Of a stretch of DNA of 64,000 nt, positions 25,905-35,204 are shown one piece after another. The stretch spans positions 73,277-137,276 of the forward strand of contig CABSCP010000006.1 of the NCBI GenBank assembly GCA_902476265.1, given 5' to 3'. Source of the DNA: an uncultured Lachnospiraceae bacterium (GTDB taxonomy: Bacteria > Bacillota > Clostridia > Lachnospirales > Lachnospiraceae). Positions within the stretch are counted from its first letter, which is position 1. Each line of letters begins with the position of its first letter. The position numbers and the translations under genes were made by a program. The notes under the pieces were generated by a model, which was not told the DNA's origin, searched no databases, and saw only the letters and a list, made by a program, of their open reading frames with translations.

Positions 25905-26899
25905 TTTGGGTTTTTATACAGGACCAGATTTTGGGCATGAAGTGGTTGAATGCCCTCATTGGGAATATGCTGACAGCGGTTGGGATGGATGTGGATTCAC
26001 GGATAGGCGGAAGTGTTCGATTTTTTGTTTATGATGTGATTAAGATTACGATTCTGCTGTGTGCTTTGATTTTTCTGATTTCCTATATCCAAAGCTATTT
26101 TCCGCCGGAGCGGAGTAAGAAAATCATGGGACGCTTCCATGGCATATGGGCGAACTGTATTGCGGCGCTTCTGGGGACGGTTACCCCGTTTTGTTCCTGC
26201 TCATCCATCCCGTTGTTCATCGGGTTTACCAGCGCAGGGCTTCCGTTGGGAGTGACGTTTTCTTTCCTGATTTCCTCTCCGATGGTTGACCTTGGCAGTC
26301 TGCTTCTGCTGATGGGCATTTTCGGCACGAAGGTTGCGGTTGCGTATGTAGTGGTGGGGCTGGTGATCGCAGTGATTGGCGGTACTATGATTGAGAAGCT
26401 GCATATGGAGCCTTATGTGGAGGAGTTTATCCGCAATGCCGGCGGGGTTGATATCGATTCACCCACACTGTCTCAAAGAGAACGTCTTGCTTATGCGAAG
26501 GACCAGGTGGTTTCCACTTTTAAGAAGGTTTTTCCGTATATCCTTGTGGGTGTGGGTATCGGTGCGGTGATCCATAACTGGATACCGGAGCATTGGATTG
26601 AAGCAGTCCTTGGAAGCAATAATCCGTTTGGTGTTATCCTTGCGACTTTGATTGGTGTTCCGATGTATGCGGATATTTTCGGAACGATTCCTGTGGCTGA
26701 GGCGCTGTTGTTCAAGGGCGCTCAGCTTGGTACGGTTCTCAGTTTTATGATGGCGGTTACTACGCTGTCCCTGCCGTCTATGATTATGCTTCGTAAGGCT
26801 GTAAAGCCGAGGCTTCTGGGATTGTTTATCGGTATTTGTACGGTAGGCATCATCGTGGTGGGGTATTTGTTCAATATTTTTCATTCTTTATTCATATGA
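25901..26899 (+). CDS. ArsP-like permease (SO_0444/YraQ family)
   Basis: 332 residues with about eight membrane segments. The motif TPFCSCSSIPLFIGF near residue 101 is the hallmark of the permease family that includes ArsP, exporter of trivalent organoarsenicals. In this operon there is no ArsB or Acr3, so this protein is the only arsenic exporter candidate. Co-translated with arsR. Whether it moves arsenite or methylated and aromatic arsenicals cannot be read from sequence. Confidence 0.85.
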   Translation: MIWVFIQDQILGMKWLNALIGNMLTAVGMDVDSRIGGSVRFFVYDVIKITILLCALIFLISYIQSYFPPERSKKIMGRFHGIWANCIAALLGTVTPFCSCSSIPLFIGFTSAGLPLGVTFSFLISSPMVDLGSLLLLMGIFGTKVAVAYVVVGLVIAVIGGTMIEKLHMEPYVEEFIRNAGGVDIDSPTLSQRERLAYAKDQVVSTFKKVFPYILVGVGIGAVIHNWIPEHWIEAVLGSNNPFGVILATLIGVPMYADIFGTIPVAEALLFKGAQLGTVLSFMMAVTTLSLPSMIMLRKAVKPRLLGLFIGICTVGIIVVGYLFNIFHSLFI

Positions 26900-26917
26900 T
26901 GATAGGAGGAAATGATT

Positions 26918-27277
26918 ATGGCGTTATTTGGATTTGGAAAGAAGAAAGAGGAAGTGAAGGAGAAGGGATGCTGCTGTGGAGGGGCTTGTAATGCAGAAAC
27001 CATGTCTAAAGCAGAAGCGGATAAGCAGGGAGGAGCCAGTGTGAAGGTTCTTGGTTCCGGCTGCGCAAAATGTAATGAATTGGAGGCAGCAGCCCGTGAA
27101 GCCCTTGCTGAATTGGGGATGGATACAGCGATTGACCATGTGACGGATTTTACACAGATTGCCGCTTATGGTGTCATGACGACTCCGGCGCTGGTGGTAG
27201 ATGGGAAGGTGGTCTGTTTTGGAAAGGTGCTTAAGAAAGATGAGGTTATCAGGTTGTTGAAAGAGGTACGGGGATAA
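26918..27277 (+). CDS. Thioredoxin-fold protein with cysteine-rich N-terminus
   Basis: 119 residues from the ATG at 26918, eight bases after AGGAGG; the ATG at 26912 is too close to it. A basic N-terminus leads to a Cys cluster (CCCGGACNAE, about 19-28) and then a thioredoxin/glutaredoxin-like domain with active site GCAKC and cis-Pro in TTPALVVDG. The small domain resembles the MTH895/TM0996 redox family. Its place between permease and arsenate reductase suggests electron supply to ArsC or metal handover. Confidence 0.8.
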   Translation: MALFGFGKKKEEVKEKGCCCGGACNAETMSKAEADKQGGASVKVLGSGCAKCNELEAAAREALAELGMDTAIDHVTDFTQIAAYGVMTTPALVVDGKVVCFGKVLKKDEVIRLLKEVRG

Positions 27278-27706
27278 ATGGACAGGGGAAAAATGAAAGT
27301 GGCTTTTGTCTGTGTCCATAATTCCTGCCGGAGCCAGATTGCCGAGGCATTGGGAAGGCTGTTTGCTTCGGACGTGTTTGAGAGCTATTCGGCGGGGACC
27401 CAGACAAAGCCGCAGATCAATCAGGATGCGGTAAGGATTGTGAAGCAGAAGTATGGGATTGACATGGAGGAAACGCAGTATTCTAAACTGGTTTCTGAAA
27501 TCCCGGAAGTTGATATTGTGGTCACCATGGGATGTAATGTGTCCTGCCCGTCTCTTCCGTGTAAGCACCGGGAGGACTGGGGGCTGGATGACCCGACAGG
27601 GAAGGCTGATGATGTCTTTGTTGATACCGCAGAGAAAATTGAGTTTAAAGTCAGGGAATTAAGGAATAAGATTATATCCGGGTGTTATAGTATTTCATAT
27701 TGTTGA
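27278..27706 (+). CDS. arsC: Arsenate reductase, low-molecular-weight phosphatase type
   Basis: 142 residues (137 if the ATG at 27293, preceded by AGGGG, is used). The P-loop CVHNSCRSQ near 12 and the redox cysteines in CNVSCPSLPC near 90 form the Cys triad of thioredoxin-coupled ArsC; WGLDDPTGK holds the catalytic Asp. It reduces arsenate to arsenite. The start abuts the stop of the thioredoxin-like gene. The C-terminus (SGCYSISYC) is slightly unusual but of normal length. Confidence 0.9.
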   Translation: MDRGKMKVAFVCVHNSCRSQIAEALGRLFASDVFESYSAGTQTKPQINQDAVRIVKQKYGIDMEETQYSKLVSEIPEVDIVVTMGCNVSCPSLPCKHREDWGLDDPTGKADDVFVDTAEKIEFKVRELRNKIISGCYSISYC

Positions 27707-27724
27707 TGCAAAAGAGGTTGGAAC

Positions 27725-28180
27725 ATGGCAGTGATACGGGAAATGAAGGAAACGGATTGGACATGTGTAAGGAAGATTTATGAACAGGCGCTTTTGGAGG
27801 GGAGGTCTACCTTTCAAACGGAATGCCCCGGTTATGATGTTTGGGATAAGGGGCATCTTTCGGACTGCCGTTTTGTGATTCTTCTGGATGGAAAGGTGGC
27901 TGGATGGTGTGCCATTAGCCCGACTTCATCAAGGGAAGTGTATAAAGGAGTGGTGGAGGTCAGCATTTATGTGGATGTAGACTGCCGTTCCCGTGGATTG
28001 GGAGAGGCTCTTTTGGAACGGCTTTGTGAGGAAAGTGAGGAAAAAGGGTATTGGTGTCTGTATGCCAGTATTTTTTCTGTTAATGAGGCGAGTATCCGCC
28101 TTCATAAGAAATTGGGTTTTCGTGAGATTGGGTATCGTGAGAAAATAGCGAAGTACTGTTTTGTTGGAGCGCCGGAGTAA
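27725..28180 (+). CDS. GNAT acetyltransferase, ArsN1/phosphinothricin acetyltransferase-like
   Basis: 151 residues of the GNAT fold. The sequence follows the Pat/ArsN1 pattern: IYEQALLEGRSTFQTE near 20, VAGWCAISPTSSREVYKGVVEVSIYV in the core, the acetyl-CoA loop CRSRGLGEALL near 95, and NEASIRLHKKLGFREIGYREKI. ArsN1 enzymes acetylate the amino group of arsinothricin, an organoarsenical antibiotic, and are found in ars operons. The position as last gene of this operon supports that over phosphinothricin resistance. Confidence 0.8.
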   Translation: MAVIREMKETDWTCVRKIYEQALLEGRSTFQTECPGYDVWDKGHLSDCRFVILLDGKVAGWCAISPTSSREVYKGVVEVSIYVDVDCRSRGLGEALLERLCEESEEKGYWCLYASIFSVNEASIRLHKKLGFREIGYREKIAKYCFVGAPE

Positions 28181-28215
28181 GAAAATTCTTTAATTGAATA
28201 GGGGAATTAAGGGAA

Positions 28216-28246
28216 AGCATCTGTTAAAATGACAGGTGCTTTTTAT
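28216..28246 (+). terminator. Terminator of the arsenic operon
   Basis: AAGCATCTGT pairing with ACAGGTGCTT (one G-U) around a 7-base loop, then TTTT. Confidence 0.8.
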
Positions 28247-28333
28247 TGACCAAAGACTGAAAAAGACAGAGTAACTTCTAAACGGTTATAATATATAGGA
28301 CGGTTTGAAACGGTGAAAAAGCTTGTTCATAAA

Positions 28334-28404
28334 GACCACTTAGTTTTGAAAAATGACCACTTGCGTCAGGGACATTGCACCAGGTGTCAGAAGTTTTGTA
28401 TAAT
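28334..28404 (+). promoter_or_regulatory. Promoter region of the glycosidase operon
   Basis: TTGCAC (28375-28380), 18 bases, TATAAT (28399-28404). Directly upstream GACCACTT occurs twice (28334-28341, 28355-28362), 21 bases or two helical turns apart, which could be an activator site. The remainder of the 28181-28487 gap holds only the ars terminator and no gene. Confidence 0.5.
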
Positions 28405-28487
28405 GAAAAGCATGAAACATGGGAAAATATATACCGATTACACAAGAAACTGACGGACAGTTTCCAAAAAGGGGGAATGAATAGAGA

Positions 28488-30410
28488 ATGCGGACAACCA
28501 TTAACTTAAACCGGGACTGGATTTTCACCGGAAGGGACGAGAAAAATGTACAGGTGGATGTGCCTCACACCTGGAATGCCGAAGACGGGCAGGACGGGGG
28601 AAATGATTATTACCGGGGCATCGGCACCTATCGGCGCAGTTTCGGAAAACCTGTTTTCGACCCGGACAGACAGCTGGTCTATCTGCAGTTTCATGGAGTG
28701 AATTCCAGCGCCAAAGTGGAATTAAACGGACGGGAAGTCTGTCGGCACGAAGGCGGATATTCCACCTTCCGGGCAGATGTGACTGCACTTTTGCAGGAGG
28801 AAAACCGACTGACCGTGCAGGTGGACAACAGCGTGAATGACCGGATTTATCCGCAAAAAGCGGATTTCACCTTCTATGGGGGGATCTATCGGGATGTGGA
28901 GCTTCTGGTCGTATCCAAAATCCATTTTGATCTGGATTATTTCGGAGGCTGCGGGGTGAAAGTCACAGCAAAGACAGAGGGAAAAGACGGCATTGTGGAA
29001 GTGAAAAGCTATGTTTCCGGAAAGGCGGACAAGGTAACAGTTTCCCTGACAGATAAAGAGGGATGCGAGAGAGCCGCCGGGGAAGGAACAGAGGTAACCC
29101 TCACCATTCCCGGAGTGCATTTGTGGGACGGTGTTTTCGATCCTTATCTTTATCATGCAGTATGCAGACTGTGGCAGAACGGTGAGACGGTGGATGAAGT
29201 CTGCATCCGGTTTGGCGTGAGAAGCTTTTTCATGGATCCTGAGAAAGGGTTTTTCCTAAACGGCCGGGCTTATCCGCTGCACGGCGTTTCCCGCCACCAG
29301 GACCGTAAGGGGATCGGAAACGCGATCTCGAAAGAAGAACACAGACAGGATATGGAACTGATCCGGGAAGTGGGCGCGAATACGGTCCGGCTGGCACACT
29401 ATCAGCATGACCAGTATTTTTATGATCTGTGCGATGAATACGGCATGATCGTGTGGGCGGAAATTCCCTACATCAGCGAACATATGCCAAATGGCCGGGA
29501 AAATACGATCAGCCAGATGAAAGAACTGATCGTACAGAATTATCACCATCCCAGCATAGTGACCTGGGGCGTTTCCAATGAGATCACCATTTCCACGAAG
29601 GATAAAAAGGATATGCTGGACAACCATCATATGTTAAATGACCTCTGTCATGAGATGGATTCCACCCGGCCCACCAGCCTGGCCTGCTATGCGGTCTGCG
29701 GTCCGTTTAACAAGGTGGCCCACATCACGGATCTGGTATCCTGGAACCTGTATCTGGGCTGGTATGTGCCGGGGCTGTGGCTCAATGACGCATGGATGTG
29801 GCTGTTCCATACCTGCTATCCCAGGCGTTGTCTGGGGTATTCGGAGTACGGTGCGGAAGGAATGCCGAATCTGCATTCCGCCAGGCCAAAAAGAGGGGAT
29901 CATACGGAGGAATACCAGGCCAAATATCATGAATATATGCTCAAATGCTTTGCCAGACATCCCTGGCTGTGGGCAACCCATGTCTGGAACATGTTTGATT
30001 TTGCGGCGGATGCCAGGGATCAGGGCGGAGAGCCGGGAATGAACCATAAGGGGCTGGTGACCTTCGACCGGAAGGTAAAAAAGGACAGCTTCTATTTATA
30101 CAAGGCGTACTGGAGCAGCGATCCTTTTATCCACCTGTGTTCCAAACGGTTTGTGGACAGAACAGGGGATTTTGCGGATGTGAAGGTCTATTCCAATCAG
30201 CGGGAGGTCAGCCTTTATCAAAACGGGAAACTGGTGGAGAGGAAGGAAGGAGACCGGGTATTCTGCTTTCGGATCGCCCTGCAGAAAGAAAACAGGCTGA
30301 GGGCCGTATCAGGCAGCTGTGAGGACAATTCACTGATCAAAAAGGCGGACAGGGAAAATCCTTCCTATAAACTGCAGAAGAAAAAGAGCACCAGCGCAAA
30401 CTGGGTGTAA
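28488..30410 (+). CDS. Glycoside hydrolase family 2, beta-galactosidase type
   Basis: 640 residues, no signal peptide. The order is jelly-roll sugar-binding domain (about 10-150), immunoglobulin-like domain (about 155-245), TIM barrel (about 250-540) and a short C-terminal part. Glu365 in GVSNEITIS is the likely acid/base and Glu453 in YSEYGAEG the nucleophile. The stretch HGVSRHQDRKGIG is like the GVNRH loop of beta-galactosidases; the NxK signature of beta-glucuronidases is not seen. It heads an operon with a GH3 enzyme and a GPH transporter. Confidence 0.88.
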   Translation: MRTTINLNRDWIFTGRDEKNVQVDVPHTWNAEDGQDGGNDYYRGIGTYRRSFGKPVFDPDRQLVYLQFHGVNSSAKVELNGREVCRHEGGYSTFRADVTALLQEENRLTVQVDNSVNDRIYPQKADFTFYGGIYRDVELLVVSKIHFDLDYFGGCGVKVTAKTEGKDGIVEVKSYVSGKADKVTVSLTDKEGCERAAGEGTEVTLTIPGVHLWDGVFDPYLYHAVCRLWQNGETVDEVCIRFGVRSFFMDPEKGFFLNGRAYPLHGVSRHQDRKGIGNAISKEEHRQDMELIREVGANTVRLAHYQHDQYFYDLCDEYGMIVWAEIPYISEHMPNGRENTISQMKELIVQNYHHPSIVTWGVSNEITISTKDKKDMLDNHHMLNDLCHEMDSTRPTSLACYAVCGPFNKVAHITDLVSWNLYLGWYVPGLWLNDAWMWLFHTCYPRRCLGYSEYGAEGMPNLHSARPKRGDHTEEYQAKYHEYMLKCFARHPWLWATHVWNMFDFAADARDQGGEPGMNHKGLVTFDRKVKKDSFYLYKAYWSSDPFIHLCSKRFVDRTGDFADVKVYSNQREVSLYQNGKLVERKEGDRVFCFRIALQKENRLRAVSGSCEDNSLIKKADRENPSYKLQKKKSTSANWV

Positions 30411-30479
30411 ACCGTCGAAAAGGCGTCCCAAATGGGGGAAGGGCGTCTGATCATAACAAACGAAAGAGGAGGATGCTGC

Positions 30480-33458
30480 ATGAATAAAGCAGGAACTAAA
30501 AAAAGGGGAACCGGTGTTGTGAAATGGTCCGTTTTGACCGTTGTGTGCGCCATCGTTCTGGTAGCGGCCATTTTTGGTACGAATCTGGCTTTTGCCAGCG
30601 CCCAGGCGGTGAATATTGCGTTAAAGACACCCACCAACAAAACCGTCAATGCGGATCCCGACGCGGTTTACTTTGAAAGCGATTTTAACAGCGTGGAGGA
30701 ACTGGAGGCCCACGACAGAGAGGTGGCGGAACAGCTGACGGGAGAGGGAGCGGTCCTTTTGATGAACAGGGACAATGCGCTGCCGCTTGCGAAAGGCAGT
30801 ACGGTCAGCACCTTCAGCCATTCCTGTGTGGATGTGGCAACCTGCGGCACAGGATCGGCGGATATTGATACCAGTATTGCGCCCACCTTTAAAAAGGCGC
30901 TGGAAGATGCGGGATTTACCGTGAACAAAGAGCTGTGGGATTTTTATGCCACAGGAGCGGGAAAAGAGTATATCCGTAAACCGGCAAAGGGCATGGACGG
31001 CATCGGCAGCAGGGATCAGTACCATGTCAATGAAGTGCCGCTTTCCGTTTATACCGACGCAGTGAAATCCTCGTTTGCTTCCTATAAGGATGCGGCTATC
31101 GTGATGCTGACCAGGGTTTCCGGAGAAATGTTTGATATGCCTGCGGACGGCTTTGTGGACGGAACCAATTCCCTGGAATTGACACAGGAAGAAAAAGAGA
31201 TGTTTCAAATGATTCAGGACAGCGGTTTTGATAAGACCATCGTTCTGATCAACTCCACCAACGCGGTGGAATGTGATTTTTTAACCAGCGGAGAGTATGA
31301 TATCGACGCTGCGCTGTGGATCGGTTATACCGGCACATGGGGGTTAAATGCGGTTGCCGATCTTCTCTGCGGCGATGTAAATCCCTCCGGACATTTGGTG
31401 GATACCTATTGTAACGACAATACGACGGCTCCCTCCATGGCGGATTTTTATACCAATATGTGGGCCGATGCGGAAAACGGGGATACCCGCTGGTATGAAG
31501 CCAGCTCCCTGGACAGTAACAAATATTACAACGTTTATCAGGAAGGCATTTATGTCGGATACCGTTATTATGAAACCCGGTATGAAGACACTGTCATGGG
31601 CACGGGCAATACTTCCGGCTATCGATACGGTGCGGATGTGGCCTATCCCTTTGGATACGGGCTTTCCTACACGACCTTTGACTGGAGCGGATACCAGGCT
31701 TCTTACGATGCCGCAAAGGATGCGTTTCTCCTTTCGGTGGTCGTGAAAAATACCGGAAATATGCCCGGTAAGGATGTGGTTCAGATTTACTTCCAGTCTC
31801 CTTATACCGATTATGATCGGGAAAACGGCATAGAAAAAGCCAGTGTGGAGCTGTGCGGGTTTGATAAGACAGAACTGCTGGAGCCCGGCGCTTCCGAAAC
31901 GGTGACCATAACGGTTCCCAGAGAAGAATTGACCGCTTACGACCGGAAAAATGCCGGAACTTATATCCTGGATGCCGGGGATTATTATTTTACCGCGGCG
32001 GGAAATGCCCATGAAGCGGTGAACAATGTGCTGGCGGCAAAGGGATATCAGGCCTCCGACGGCATGGATGCGCCCGGCAGGAAAGATATGACCTGGATGT
32101 ATCAAAATGATACGCTGGATGCCGACACCTATTCCGTTTCCAGCGCTACCGGATATGAAATTACGAACCGGTTCGACAGCGCCGATTTGAATGCTTATGA
32201 TACCGAGCTGACTTATTTAAGCCGCAGCGACTGGCAGGGAACATGGCCCCGGAACATGGCGGGACTTTCCACCACAGAAGCGATGTGGGACGGTCTGTAC
32301 ATGTATCAGACTTATCAGAAGAACACAGAGGGCGAGATGCCCGTCATGGGAGCCGACAACGGCATGACCTTAGGCATGATGATCGGGAAAGATTACGACG
32401 ATCCCGACTGGGATAAACTGCTGGATCAGGCAACCTTTGAAGAAATGGCGGCGCTGATCGGAAAAGGCTATCACAATACCGCGTTGATGGTGAGCACTTC
32501 CAAGCCCGCCACCACAGATGACAACGGCCCTCAGGGATTCACGCAGACGCTGACCGGCGTTTCCACCTGTCACTGTGCCTATTCCGATGAAAATATCATG
32601 GCAGCGACTTTCAATACGGAACTTCTGGAAGAAGTGGGGAAATGCATCGGCAATGATATGCTGGATCTGGGCGCGGCCGGTCTCTATGGCCCCGCAATGG
32701 ATATCCACAGAAGCGCTTACAGCGGCCGTAACTTTGAGTATTATTCCGAAGACGGTTTCCTTTCCGGAAAAATAGCAGCCGCAGAGGTACAGGGGATCCA
32801 GTCCAAGGGCGTTTATGTTTATATCAAGCACTACGCATTAAATGACAGTGAAACGCATTGCCGCTGCCTGTCCGTTTTCGCCAATGAACAGGCCATCCGG
32901 GAAGTGTATCTGGAGCCTTTCCGCCATGCGGTAACAGAAGGCGGCGCCCATAACGTGATGAATTCCTTCTCCCGCATCGGTACGGTATGGACCGGTGCCC
33001 ATAAGGGGCTGATGACCGAAGTGCTGCGCAACGAGTGGGGCATGGATGGTTTCGCCCTGACGGATTTCTCGGGGAACTCCATGTTCGCTGCATACGGATT
33101 GATGTTAAAAACCTTTGACGTGGCCCACGGCGTGTTAAACGGCACGGACGGCTGGGACAGTTCTGCCGTACAGTGGACGGACGATCTGAACAACCTCTAT
33201 AAAGGGGATCCTTCCATTACAGCGGCCATGCGGGAATCCACCCACAGAATCCTGTATACCGTTGCGAACAGCCATGCGATGAACGGGATCGGTCCCGATA
33301 CCAGGATTGTAAAGGTTACCCCCTGGTGGCAGGCTGCCCTGATCGTGATGGATGTGGTGATCGGCGTACTGACTCTTTTATGTCTGGCGGTTCTGATCAT
33401 AAAGATCAAAAACCGGAAGCAGGTGACCGCCCGGCAGGTAGCGGAAAAGGAAGTTTAA
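30480..33458 (+). CDS. Membrane-anchored GH3 glycosidase with swapped domain order
   Basis: 992 residues from the ATG at 30480, which follows GAGGAGG. A membrane segment (about 15-38) is followed by the GH3 C-terminal alpha/beta sandwich (about 70-310, GAVLLMNRDNALPLAKG), a fibronectin-like domain (about 405-510), and only then the GH3 catalytic barrel (about 600-890). Catalytic Asp862 lies in FALTDFSG, and KHYALND is the substrate loop. A second membrane segment (about 945-975) ends in a basic tail, so both ends are anchored. The swapped order is known from ruminal beta-glucosidases. The substrate is not certain. Confidence 0.88.
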   Translation: MNKAGTKKRGTGVVKWSVLTVVCAIVLVAAIFGTNLAFASAQAVNIALKTPTNKTVNADPDAVYFESDFNSVEELEAHDREVAEQLTGEGAVLLMNRDNALPLAKGSTVSTFSHSCVDVATCGTGSADIDTSIAPTFKKALEDAGFTVNKELWDFYATGAGKEYIRKPAKGMDGIGSRDQYHVNEVPLSVYTDAVKSSFASYKDAAIVMLTRVSGEMFDMPADGFVDGTNSLELTQEEKEMFQMIQDSGFDKTIVLINSTNAVECDFLTSGEYDIDAALWIGYTGTWGLNAVADLLCGDVNPSGHLVDTYCNDNTTAPSMADFYTNMWADAENGDTRWYEASSLDSNKYYNVYQEGIYVGYRYYETRYEDTVMGTGNTSGYRYGADVAYPFGYGLSYTTFDWSGYQASYDAAKDAFLLSVVVKNTGNMPGKDVVQIYFQSPYTDYDRENGIEKASVELCGFDKTELLEPGASETVTITVPREELTAYDRKNAGTYILDAGDYYFTAAGNAHEAVNNVLAAKGYQASDGMDAPGRKDMTWMYQNDTLDADTYSVSSATGYEITNRFDSADLNAYDTELTYLSRSDWQGTWPRNMAGLSTTEAMWDGLYMYQTYQKNTEGEMPVMGADNGMTLGMMIGKDYDDPDWDKLLDQATFEEMAALIGKGYHNTALMVSTSKPATTDDNGPQGFTQTLTGVSTCHCAYSDENIMAATFNTELLEEVGKCIGNDMLDLGAAGLYGPAMDIHRSAYSGRNFEYYSEDGFLSGKIAAAEVQGIQSKGVYVYIKHYALNDSETHCRCLSVFANEQAIREVYLEPFRHAVTEGGAHNVMNSFSRIGTVWTGAHKGLMTEVLRNEWGMDGFALTDFSGNSMFAAYGLMLKTFDVAHGVLNGTDGWDSSAVQWTDDLNNLYKGDPSITAAMRESTHRILYTVANSHAMNGIGPDTRIVKVTPWWQAALIVMDVVIGVLTLLCLAVLIIKIKNRKQVTARQVAEKEV

Positions 33459-33473
33459 AAACAGGAGATTCTT

Positions 33474-35030
33474 ATGAAAAATGAAACGACAAACCATGCC
33501 GGGGCTTCGTCCTCTTTAAACAGGGCAAAGCTGTATCAGCTGATTTTGTTTCCGTTTAACAACGGCGCTACAAATGTTTATTATATCCTGACCATGAACT
33601 ACATCATGTACCATGCGGAAGGCGTGCTGGGGCTGGCCATTGCATTCGCTACTTCCATGGTGACCGTCATGCGTGTGTTCGATGCGTTTACGGATCCCAT
33701 CATCGGGATGCTGATCGATCGTACCAACGGAAAGTTCGGGAAATTCCGCCCTTATATCGTTCTGGGCAATGGCATCATGATCGTCAGTTCCCTGCTGATG
33801 TATTTCGGCACCCGCATCATTCCGGCGGATATGATGTGGCTGCGCTATACCGCGTATACGGTGATTTATATGCTCTTTATCATCGGCTATACCTTCCAGA
33901 CCTCCTGTACCCGTTCGGGACAGACCTGCATTACCAATGACCCGAAACAACGTCCCACTTTCACCATTTTCAATACCGTGGCATCCCTGGTGGGCATGGG
34001 GCTGGTGCAGGTTGTGGCCGCCTTCGTGGGCGGCAGGGTCGGTTACGGCAGCGAGGAGTTCTTTGATTTCCTGATTCCGCTGGCGATTGTGCTTTCCGCA
34101 GGACTGACGGTGCTGGCGCTGGTGGGAATCTGGAAGAAAGACCGTCCGGAGTTTTATGGAGTGGGCCAGAAGAAGGAAAAAGTGAAGGTGAAGGAATATG
34201 CGAAGATCCTCACCGGCAATCATGAACTGCAGATGCTGGTGGTGGCGGGGGCCGGGACCAAACTGGCCTTCTCCATCGCTACCAATACCGCCGTGGGCTG
34301 TCTTTTGTTCGGTTCCATCATGGGCAACTACAGCGGGCTGTACCTGCCGTTTTATATTTTCGGCTATATTTTCTCCGTGCCCTTCTTCCTCCTGGGACTG
34401 AAAATTTCCCAGAAACACGGGCAGAAGGCGACACTGGTGAAATTCACCTCCTTCGCCCTGATCATGTACTGCGGCGTTCTGGCGCTGCTGCTTATGTGGC
34501 AGCCGGGGGGAAGCTTTGTGCTGAGTTTAAAAAACATCAATCTCTACACCATCGGTTTCATTTTATGCTATGGTCTGGGCTACGGCGCTTATTATTCCAC
34601 GGCGGATATGTCGATTCCCATGGTGGCCGACTGTTCCGACTATGAAACCTACAGAAGCGGCAACTATGTGCCCGGCATCATCGGCACCCTGTTTTCGCTG
34701 GTGGATAAGCTGGTGTCCTCTTTGAGCACCACCATCGTGGGACTGGCGGTGGTGGCGGTGGGGCTTTCCACCCTGCCGGATGCCAAAACGCCTTATGCGG
34801 ACGGCATGAAAGGGCTGACTATCGTTTTGTTCTGCGTGGTACCCATGGCGGCCTGGGTGGCTACACTTTTGGCCATGCGGTTTTATCATCTGACCGGAGA
34901 GCGGATGAAGGAGATTCAGGCCGTCAACGCGGTAAGAAAACACGCGATTTCCCAGGGAATGCCCATGGAAGAGGCCATGGAAAAATGGCAGACCATGGAG
35001 CAGGTGCCCGATCAGTTTAAAGAGTCCTGA
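33474..35030 (+). CDS. GPH family glycoside/proton or sodium symporter
   Basis: 518 residues with twelve predicted helices. The N-terminal part shows the MelB/GPH pattern (VMRVFDAFTDPIIGMLIDRT, then GKFGKFRPYI). It starts 15 bases after the GH3 gene, so the operon couples glycoside uptake with hydrolysis. Substrates of this family include melibiose, xylosides and glucuronides; the uxuA remnant just downstream would fit glucuronides, the GH2 motifs fit galactosides. Confidence 0.88.
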   Translation: MKNETTNHAGASSSLNRAKLYQLILFPFNNGATNVYYILTMNYIMYHAEGVLGLAIAFATSMVTVMRVFDAFTDPIIGMLIDRTNGKFGKFRPYIVLGNGIMIVSSLLMYFGTRIIPADMMWLRYTAYTVIYMLFIIGYTFQTSCTRSGQTCITNDPKQRPTFTIFNTVASLVGMGLVQVVAAFVGGRVGYGSEEFFDFLIPLAIVLSAGLTVLALVGIWKKDRPEFYGVGQKKEKVKVKEYAKILTGNHELQMLVVAGAGTKLAFSIATNTAVGCLLFGSIMGNYSGLYLPFYIFGYIFSVPFFLLGLKISQKHGQKATLVKFTSFALIMYCGVLALLLMWQPGGSFVLSLKNINLYTIGFILCYGLGYGAYYSTADMSIPMVADCSDYETYRSGNYVPGIIGTLFSLVDKLVSSLSTTIVGLAVVAVGLSTLPDAKTPYADGMKGLTIVLFCVVPMAAWVATLLAMRFYHLTGERMKEIQAVNAVRKHAISQGMPMEEAMEKWQTMEQVPDQFKES

Positions 35031-35033
35031 ATT

Positions 35034-35204
35034 TTGAAAAAGCTGGTGGAAACCGGATTTGACGGTTATGTGCGGCCGGACCACGGACGCATGATCTGGG
35101 GGAAAACAGGAAAGCCCGGATATGGTCTGTATGACCGCGCCCTGGGAGCAACTTATATCAACGGCTTATTTGAAGCCTGTGAAAAGATGCGAAAGGTTTT
35201 TTAA
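35034..35204 (+). pseudogene. uxuA: Remnant of mannonate dehydratase uxuA
   Basis: Beginning three bases after the transporter stop, a 56-codon frame ending at TAA 35202-35204 reads as the C-terminus of mannonate dehydratase ([20 protein letters not shown], then [15 protein letters not shown]). The roughly 300 preceding residues are missing, so this is a deletion scar. Its end overlaps the 3' end of the minus-strand Crp/Fnr gene, whose last residues are therefore antisense to the remnant. Confidence 0.85.

Noticed and set aside
27725..28180. Plain phosphinothricin acetyltransferase
   Set aside because: Sequence similarity alone allows it, but the place at the end of an ars operon fits ArsN1 better.
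33516..34418. Minus-strand frame of about 300 codons inside the GPH transporter
   Set aside because: His/Gln-rich antisense shadow of a well-supported membrane protein gene.
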